From contig PNNN01000011.1 in the NCBI GenBank assembly GCA_013824245.1, positions 169,396 through 233,395 of the forward strand: DNA of 64,000 bases, given 5' to 3'. The notes beneath the pieces were generated by a model. The model saw only the letters and a program-made list of their open reading frames with translations. It did not search any database and was not told the DNA's origin. Below, one piece after another: positions 63,899-64,000 of the stretch. A program made the position numbers and the translations under genes. Within the stretch, counting starts at the first letter, position 1; every line of letters begins with the position of its first letter. Origin of the DNA: Chlorobiaceae bacterium. Its GTDB lineage: Bacteria > Bacteroidota > Ignavibacteria > UBA10030 > SZUA-254.

Positions 63899-64000
63899 TA
63901 TTATCGATCTGCATCGATTGCAATTCGAGGACATTCAACGTATATTAATTTGTGAGTGCAAATATAAAAAGAAAGCTTGATGATAGGTTCCGGAAATTCT

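Noticed and set aside
1..64000. CRISPR array, prophage or integrative island
   Set aside because: I saw no regularly spaced direct repeats, integrase, transposase gene or phage structural gene, and gene content is housekeeping or envelope throughout.

Overview
This window looks like chromosomal DNA of a Bacteroidota/Chlorobiota-type (FCB group) bacterium, most plausibly an Ignavibacteria-like lineage. The evidence is a full-length SprA (type IX secretion translocon), a PorX-type response regulator fused to a PglZ phosphatase domain, paired LptF/LptG permeases, many outer-membrane beta-barrels and lipoproteins, and a moderately AT-rich base composition. The lineage is inferred from gene content only. 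I saw no integrase, transposase, phage gene or CRISPR array.

Layout. (1) 1-4.6 kb: the end of a FlgD/carboxypeptidase-regulatory-like surface protein, a very large HExxH protease + beta-propeller + beta-barrel protein, and a small secreted/membrane protein. (2) 4.6-7.1 kb, minus strand: an lptG/lptF-like pair. (3) 7.5-27.2 kb, plus strand: a long run that includes sprA, porX, tsaE, tsaB, accD, a TonB-family protein, a tandem-OmpA protein, a large TPR protein, a TonB-box beta-barrel, panC and a GlmU-N-like nucleotidyltransferase. Many junctions from porX onward are 1-4 base overlaps. (4) 27.2-49.8 kb, almost all minus strand: a rubrerythrin-like lipoprotein, a TonB-dependent receptor, cytochrome bd oxidase (cydAB), a thioredoxin reductase with an unusual thioredoxin, secreted peptidases (M24, M28, M2), a GT4-GH130 glycan pair, an Mrr_N-HNH nuclease with a small downstream gene, a YyaL/DUF255 protein and a lipoprotein. 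(5) 50 kb: tRNA-Ala(CGC) embedded in palindromic repeats and next to a tRNA fragment. (6) 50.4-56.7 kb, plus strand: recG, then a compact four-gene cassette of two Ddl-like ATP-grasp ligases, a GNAT acetyltransferase and a lysine 2,3-aminomutase-like radical SAM enzyme. (7) 56.8-60.6 kb, minus strand: a single-domain response regulator and a NarL-type two-component pair with a multi-PAS kinase. (8) 60.9-64 kb, plus strand: dnaG, two terminators, a MITE-like element and a small NTF2-like protein.

How it fits together. Much of the window concerns the cell envelope: LPS export (LptFG), protein export (SprA and its likely regulator PorX), TonB energy transduction, OmpA anchoring and barrel proteins. 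A respiratory/redox block (cydAB, trxB and a thioredoxin, the rubrerythrin-like lipoprotein) suggests life at low or fluctuating oxygen. The best candidate for an undescribed system is the ATP-grasp/ATP-grasp/GNAT/aminomutase cassette at 52.8-56.7 kb. It has its own sigma70-like promoter, and a folded element follows it. Its enzymes could make and cap a small peptide-like metabolite containing a beta-amino acid; that role is inference. Other points worth a look are two MITE-like elements with matching terminal inverted repeats, a TonB gene whose membrane anchor lies upstream of any standard in-frame start (beside an A7 tract), and the palindromes around tRNA-Ala.
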